Origin: Glaciecola sp047637355
GTDB taxonomy: Bacteria; Pseudomonadota; Gammaproteobacteria; Enterobacterales; Alteromonadaceae
NCBI GenBank assembly: GCA_047637355.1
Contig: JBLIKA010000034.1
Location: forward strand, 1 to 28,881
DNA: 28,881 nt
Direction of reading: 5' to 3'
Shown: piece after piece, positions 24,960-28,881 of the stretch
How the letters are laid out: each line of letters begins with the position of its first letter
Position numbering within the stretch: the first letter of the stretch is position 1
Program-made: the position numbers and the translations under genes
Notes under the pieces: model-generated
Database searches by the model: none
Told to the model about the DNA's origin: nothing
Seen by the model: only the letters and a program-made list of their open reading frames with translations

Positions 24960-25739
24960 TTACCTGGCTGTCCAGCCACCATCTAATATGAGAGTTTGGC
25001 CTGTAATATTTTTCGCTGCGGGGCCAATTAAAAAGTGTGCAGTTTGCGCCAACTCCTCAATTTCTATAAAGGCCTTTTTAGGCATTGGTTCCAACATTAT
25101 TTTATTAATGACGTCTTCTTCAGACATGTTATTTTCAATAGCTTGGGCCGCAATCTGTTTTTCAACCAATGGTGTTTTCACGTAAGCAGGGCAAAGCGTA
25201 TTAATGGTGACATCCACATCTCCGGTTTCTAAGGCCATTGTTTTAGCAAACCCCAGTAACCCATGTTTAGCGGCCACGTAAGCTGATTTAAAAGGTGATG
25301 CTACAACTGAATGAATAGAACCCACATTTATTATCCGACCAAAGTTTTGAGCTCGCATATGCGGTAAAAATGCCTGAGTTAACAATGCAGGCCCGACGAG
25401 CATGACATTGATGAGCATTTGCCATTTTTCAGCAGGAAAATCTTCGAGTCTACTGACATGTTGAATGCCTGCGTTATTGATCAAAATATCTATAGGGGTC
25501 TTAGTCAATGCTTTAGGCAAAGCAGCAACTTGCTGCGCATCACACACATTTATTTGTACTGATTGTGCAGATAAACCTGAGTTGTTGAGAGTGTTGGCTG
25601 CGCTATTAGCTGCTTCTTCGTTGATGTCGGCAATAATAATGTGATGACCCTGTTGTGCTAAATATTTAGCAATGCCATAGCCAATTCCACTTGCGCCACC
25701 GGTTACGAATACATTCAAAGATTTTGTTTTACCGGCCAT
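24960..25739 (-). CDS. bdhA: D-3-hydroxybutyrate dehydrogenase
   Basis: This NAD-dependent short-chain dehydrogenase should interconvert D-3-hydroxybutyrate and acetoacetate. It has the cofactor loop TGGASGIG (13-20), NNAG (88-91) and the catalytic Ser141, Tyr154 and Lys158. Residues typical of hydroxybutyrate dehydrogenases rather than general SDRs are Gln93, His143 (GSIHS), LCPAYVKTPLVEKQI and the C-terminal DGGWTAR. 259 aa is the usual size. A good AAGGAAAATAA precedes the ATG. It lies 155 bp downstream of the PHB-depolymerase-like gene on the same strand, so it may share the operon or have its own promoter. Confidence 0.93.
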   Translation of the reverse strand: MAGKTKSLNVFVTGGASGIGYGIAKYLAQQGHHIIIADINEEAANSAANTLNNSGLSAQSVQINVCDAQQVAALPKALTKTPIDILINNAGIQHVSRLEDFPAEKWQMLINVMLVGPALLTQAFLPHMRAQNFGRIINVGSIHSVVASPFKSAYVAAKHGLLGFAKTMALETGDVDVTINTLCPAYVKTPLVEKQIAAQAIENNMSEEDVINKIMLEPMPKKAFIEIEELAQTAHFLIGPAAKNITGQTLILDGGWTAR

Positions 25740-25894
25740 TTATTTTCCTTATTCTCTATTTGTGTTTTTAAACAGGATTAATTTTTTATTATATTATTTT
25801 AGTCGACTTTTTCTTATAACACTTTCGTTATCAAGTTGATTATGCGTTCTCAATATTTATATAAAATGCAGCCATATAGCAGCTACATAATTAG

Positions 25895-26935
25895 CTATTT
25901 TAACTGCGCAATAATAGTAGGGATTTCCTCCACTAAGGCCATTACAGCCTTAATTTGTTCACCGTCTTTATTCGCATAATCGGCACCTGTATACCCCCAC
26001 CAATCCCAACAAGCTTGGGGGTTTAACGGCATAAAAGCAGATTTTTTGGTTTGTGGATAAAGTACGATTAAATTATTGGTATCAGCCCACGCATTGAATC
26101 CGGCATTTTTCGCATATTCATTTTCAACGGCTTCCGCGTTTTGATTGCACCCATGAAAGCTAATATGGACATCGCAATTCATACTTTTCTTGCAGCTTTC
26201 AGGCACAAAAACGAACGCATTCTCACCCAACGTTGCAGCATGTTCGCCCGCATACTCGCTTTGTTTAAATGTAAGCAATTGTTGGCTTAATTCGTCATTA
26301 CTTTTAGCTGATTTAGGTTGGGACAGTTGGGTGATGTATTTAAGTAACTCTCCGGCAGCGTCATAATTGCAATTGCCGATGAACGGAGATGCCGATAGGG
26401 TGCATGTGTCTCCACTTCCTAACGTTGGCATGATATGAGAAAATGCTTGGTCGTTAACATATTTAATATTGTCTGGCCCAAAAATTGTTCTGGTTTGAGC
26501 TGCTAATTGGTCCGCAACTACAGTATTAATTCGAGTGTCGAGAGTGCCATGCAACAGCCACACTTTGTCGTTCTGGTTATACTTTGAATCGGCCAGTTTT
26601 CCACTTTGCTGATAGTCATTGATAGTTGCAGACAAGGCACTTAAATCTATCATTGAATCAGGGTTTGCTACGCAGTTTTGCAGTGCCGTGCTAATGCTAC
26701 CTTGCGCACAATAGTAAGGACCACCAGCAATGAGACCTGATCCAATGACTTTTTCTGAAAAAGACAAATGAAATTGCATTGCCATATATGCCCCCGAAGA
26801 TAAACCAGAAACACTGATGGCAGGAGTATCCTTTTGACCACTTGGTTGTGCCCTATTGCTAGGGTTATCGCAAGCGACAAGCATTATTGCTGTTATTGAC
26901 ATAATACTGGCTTGTTTTAATGTAAACGTTTTCAT
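25895..26935 (-). CDS. PHB depolymerase family esterase, predicted lipoprotein
   Basis: This 346-aa alpha/beta hydrolase of the polyhydroxybutyrate depolymerase family should hydrolyse PHB or its oligomers. The motif order suits the circularly permuted type known from the Penicillium funiculosum enzyme: nucleophile Ser46 (SGLSSGAYM), Asp133 (HGTLDTRIN) and His167 (FSHIMP). HGCNQ near the C terminus probably supplies the oxyanion hole, and CWDWWGY may help bind substrate. No separate polymer-binding domain is seen, so soluble or oligomeric substrates are likely. The signal peptide ends in lipobox LVAC (Cys22), followed by Asp. The start has GGGAG upstream and lies 13 nt after the MetX-like gene. 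Confidence 0.85.
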   Translation of the reverse strand: MKTFTLKQASIMSITAIMLVACDNPSNRAQPSGQKDTPAISVSGLSSGAYMAMQFHLSFSEKVIGSGLIAGGPYYCAQGSISTALQNCVANPDSMIDLSALSATINDYQQSGKLADSKYNQNDKVWLLHGTLDTRINTVVADQLAAQTRTIFGPDNIKYVNDQAFSHIMPTLGSGDTCTLSASPFIGNCNYDAAGELLKYITQLSQPKSAKSNDELSQQLLTFKQSEYAGEHAATLGENAFVFVPESCKKSMNCDVHISFHGCNQNAEAVENEYAKNAGFNAWADTNNLIVLYPQTKKSAFMPLNPQACWDWWGYTGADYANKDGEQIKAVMALVEEIPTIIAQLK

Positions 26936-26948
26936 GTAACTCCCGTGG

Positions 26949-28274
26949 TTATTCAGCTAAAAATGCAGCAATGATTGCGCTTTGTTTATGAATGTTCAGA
27001 ACACCTTCCAAGTGTCCGAGAGAGCCGGGAATTTCTGCAATTTCAGTGTCTTTATTCAATATTTTTAGCTCGCTATGCGTATTGCGTGCATTATACGGCA
27101 TCAGCAATAAGTCTGTCGTAGCAGGCAAGAATAATGATTTGGCTTTCATTTGCTTGAGGGCAGTTGTTAAATCTTGTTTTTGACCCGCAATGAATAGTTG
27201 ACAGGCTCGCACTAAATAAAGCAGGCTATTAGCATCCATATTTAGGGCACGTTCTTTTGCTCGATTATACAGCCAATCATTAATACCGTGACGCGCCTGA
27301 ATGTCCATTAGTGGATTTTGTTCTAATGGTTGATGTTTTATGTCCACGCCAATCTGATTGAAATACTCGGGTGTGAGTGCTATCTGCGTTATAAACATGA
27401 GCGCGGCCGCTAATCCTTCAGTAGGGGCCTGGCTTTGGTAATAGTTTCCTTGTTGCCAAAATTGATCTAACTTAATTGGAATAGCCCATTGCTCAAGTGC
27501 CGCGGTTGTCCATGCATCGCTATATGAAGAGCCGATTACTGATATAAGTCGTTCTACCTTATCTGGATAGGCTGTCGCCCACTCAATCGCTTGCATTGAT
27601 CCCATTGAGGGGCCTGCTACCGCATATAGCTTTTGAATACCAAGTGACTCCAGTAATGACTTTTGCGTATTGACCATATCTCGCATAGTAATAACAGGAA
27701 AGGTGAGGCCATACGGTTTATTTGTCGCCGGATCAATACTGGCGGGGCCCGTTGTAATTACGTTTTTATCTTTTACGTTTAGATTCGCCAAACTATCCAT
27801 ACTAAGAACGAAAAATTTATTGGTATCAATGGCTTTATTAGGTCCAATAATGCTATCCCAATACCCAGTAGTGGTATCCTCTGTCGTATATTTTCCTGCC
27901 GCATGTGAAGTACCAGTAAAGAAATGGGTGATTAGAATTGCATTTGATTTATCTGCATTTAATTTACCGTAGCTTTCCCAGCCTAACTTTACTTTTTTAA
28001 TGCTGTGGCCATTAAATGTCCTAAAGTCGTCAATACTGTGCACTCGTTTTTCAGTCAGTAATGGCTGCTGATTATCCGAATTTTCCAATGCTAGACTGAA
28101 TTGGCTTATCGATACCGCTATTAATGAGAAAACCAGTAAAAAAGATAATGTTGTCTTTCTTGCAATAGTTCCTTGCTGCCTCGCCATTTGGGCCTTGTAA
28201 TACAATAACTGGGTGCAATTAAGTTGCTCGGGCAGTTCTTTTTGCAACCGGCTTTTTGAATCGTGATTGTGCAT
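26949..28274 (-). CDS. Exported MetX-like alpha/beta hydrolase
   Basis: The fold is that of homoserine O-acetyltransferase (MetX): nucleophile elbow GPSMGSMQAIEWA (Ser223), Asp388 (PATTDLLLMP) and His421 (LGHLEG). Unlike biosynthetic MetX, it has an N-terminal membrane/signal segment (about 42-62), so it acts outside the cytoplasm and is more likely an esterase. In this cluster it could cleave hydroxyalkanoate esters or oligomers; that is inference. Two starts are possible. The ATG at 28274 has AGGA overlapping the upstream gene's stop region. The ATG at 28187 has AAGG upstream and gives a more normal signal peptide. It follows the permease gene by 11 nt and precedes the depolymerase gene by 13 nt. 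Confidence 0.8.
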   Translation of the reverse strand: MHNHDSKSRLQKELPEQLNCTQLLYYKAQMARQQGTIARKTTLSFLLVFSLIAVSISQFSLALENSDNQQPLLTEKRVHSIDDFRTFNGHSIKKVKLGWESYGKLNADKSNAILITHFFTGTSHAAGKYTTEDTTTGYWDSIIGPNKAIDTNKFFVLSMDSLANLNVKDKNVITTGPASIDPATNKPYGLTFPVITMRDMVNTQKSLLESLGIQKLYAVAGPSMGSMQAIEWATAYPDKVERLISVIGSSYSDAWTTAALEQWAIPIKLDQFWQQGNYYQSQAPTEGLAAALMFITQIALTPEYFNQIGVDIKHQPLEQNPLMDIQARHGINDWLYNRAKERALNMDANSLLYLVRACQLFIAGQKQDLTTALKQMKAKSLFLPATTDLLLMPYNARNTHSELKILNKDTEIAEIPGSLGHLEGVLNIHKQSAIIAAFLAE

Positions 28275-28285
28275 ACTGTTTTTTC

Positions 28286-28881
28286 CTAAAATATAATGAA
28301 CAGGGCAATGGCTAGTGTTAGGCCAATAAGCGGCACAGCAACAGTCAATGCAGCCATTGGGCCATATGCTCGTTGATGCGTTTCATGGCATATCGCACGG
28401 ATCGTTGTAACAACATAACCATTGTGTGGTAACGAATCCAAGGCACCAGATGCTATTGCTACAATACGATGTAATTCTTCTGGATCCACGCCTTGTTCTA
28501 AATAATGTGGTCCGACTAAAGGTAACGCAATCGCTTGTCCACCTGAAGCCGAGCCTGTTAGCCCTGCAATAACACTAACAGCAATTGCGGCACCAATTAG
28601 TTCGTTGCCTGGAATTTGTGTCATTACCTCGACAGTATCTTGAAATGCAGTTGTGGTTTTTGCAATCGCGCCGAAGCCGACCACTGCAGAAGTATTGCCG
28701 ATGGCGAGCAGTGCACCCGTAGTACCTAAGTTGACAGCTTTGGCTAGATTTTGAAAATACTTAAAATTAATCACCATTAGGGTGAGTACACCACCGCCTA
28801 ATGCGACTATCAGAGCAAGTTGTGCTAACGATTCGTGCAAAAAGAATGACAACAAAAGAACAACTAAAAGCGGAATGAAAC
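28286..28881 (-). CDS. GntP-family permease, probably 3-hydroxybutyrate transporter (partial)
   Basis: Only the C-terminal part (about 198 residues) is present. The reading frame stays open to the window edge, so the N-terminal half lies outside; GntP proteins are usually about 440-450 aa. The visible part has several membrane helices and the family motifs NTSAVVGFGAIAK, GLTGSASGGQAIALPL and ASGALDSLPHNGYVVTT. GntP permeases carry gluconate and other hydroxy acids. A GntP member beside bdhA is known in Pseudomonas as a hydroxybutyrate permease, and the same role is inferred here. It is the first visible gene of the four-gene minus-strand cluster. Confidence 0.85.
   Translation of the reverse strand, partial: FIPLLVVLLLSFFLHESLAQLALIVALGGGVLTLMVINFKYFQNLAKAVNLGTTGALLAIGNTSAVVGFGAIAKTTTAFQDTVEVMTQIPGNELIGAAIAVSVIAGLTGSASGGQAIALPLVGPHYLEQGVDPEELHRIVAIASGALDSLPHNGYVVTTIRAICHETHQRAYGPMAALTVAVPLIGLTLAIALFIIF

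Overview
The window is ordinary chromosome of a marine-type gammaproteobacterium. Gene families and order (fabB, mnmC, yfcL and epmC together; pdxB-asd-fimV; nadK-recN-bamE; fadR next to fadH) point to the Alteromonadales (Alteromonadaceae, Colwelliaceae or Shewanellaceae relatives). The DNA is moderately AT-rich. I see no rRNA, tRNA, CRISPR array, insertion sequence or phage gene. No gene looks broken; only the gene at the right edge is cut, by the window end.

Layout. (1) 387-3299: fadR, the fatty-acid regulator, followed by fadH, 2,4-dienoyl-CoA reductase, ending at a bidirectional terminator. (2) 3451-5126, minus strand: a membrane-anchored retropepsin-like aspartic protease and a hot-dog thioesterase. 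(3) 5241-9667, plus strand: epmC (EF-P hydroxylase), a COG3199 NAD-kinase-like gene, yfcL, a large nested hairpin, then three consecutive FlgO-domain lipoproteins. (4) 9650-11761, minus: mnmC, for tRNA wobble uridine modification. (5) 12282-20545, plus: fabB with a good promoter and terminator, then pdxB, asd, fimV and a membrane diguanylate cyclase sitting where truA usually follows fimV. (6) 20549-24872, minus: bamE, recN (with a clear SOS box), anmK and nadK. (7) 24960-28881, minus: 3-hydroxybutyrate dehydrogenase, a PHB-depolymerase-like lipoprotein, an exported MetX-like alpha/beta hydrolase and the 3' part of a GntP-family permease.

How the genes work together. Block 7 reads as a catabolic module: exported or membrane-anchored esterases would cut hydroxyalkanoate esters or oligomers, GntP would import 3-hydroxybutyrate, and BdhA would oxidise it to acetoacetate. 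The trio of FlgO-like lipoproteins is translationally linked and probably makes outer-membrane proteins that act together. The fimV-cyclase pair may link the polar FimV hub to c-di-GMP synthesis. FadR and one of its known targets in other species (fabB) lie in the same window.

The least explained parts are the lipoprotein trio with its leader hairpin, the cell-envelope esterase pair in block 7, and the fimV-cyclase coupling. Most of the rest is conserved housekeeping. Several genes, including a run of four in block 3, appear to start with TTG.
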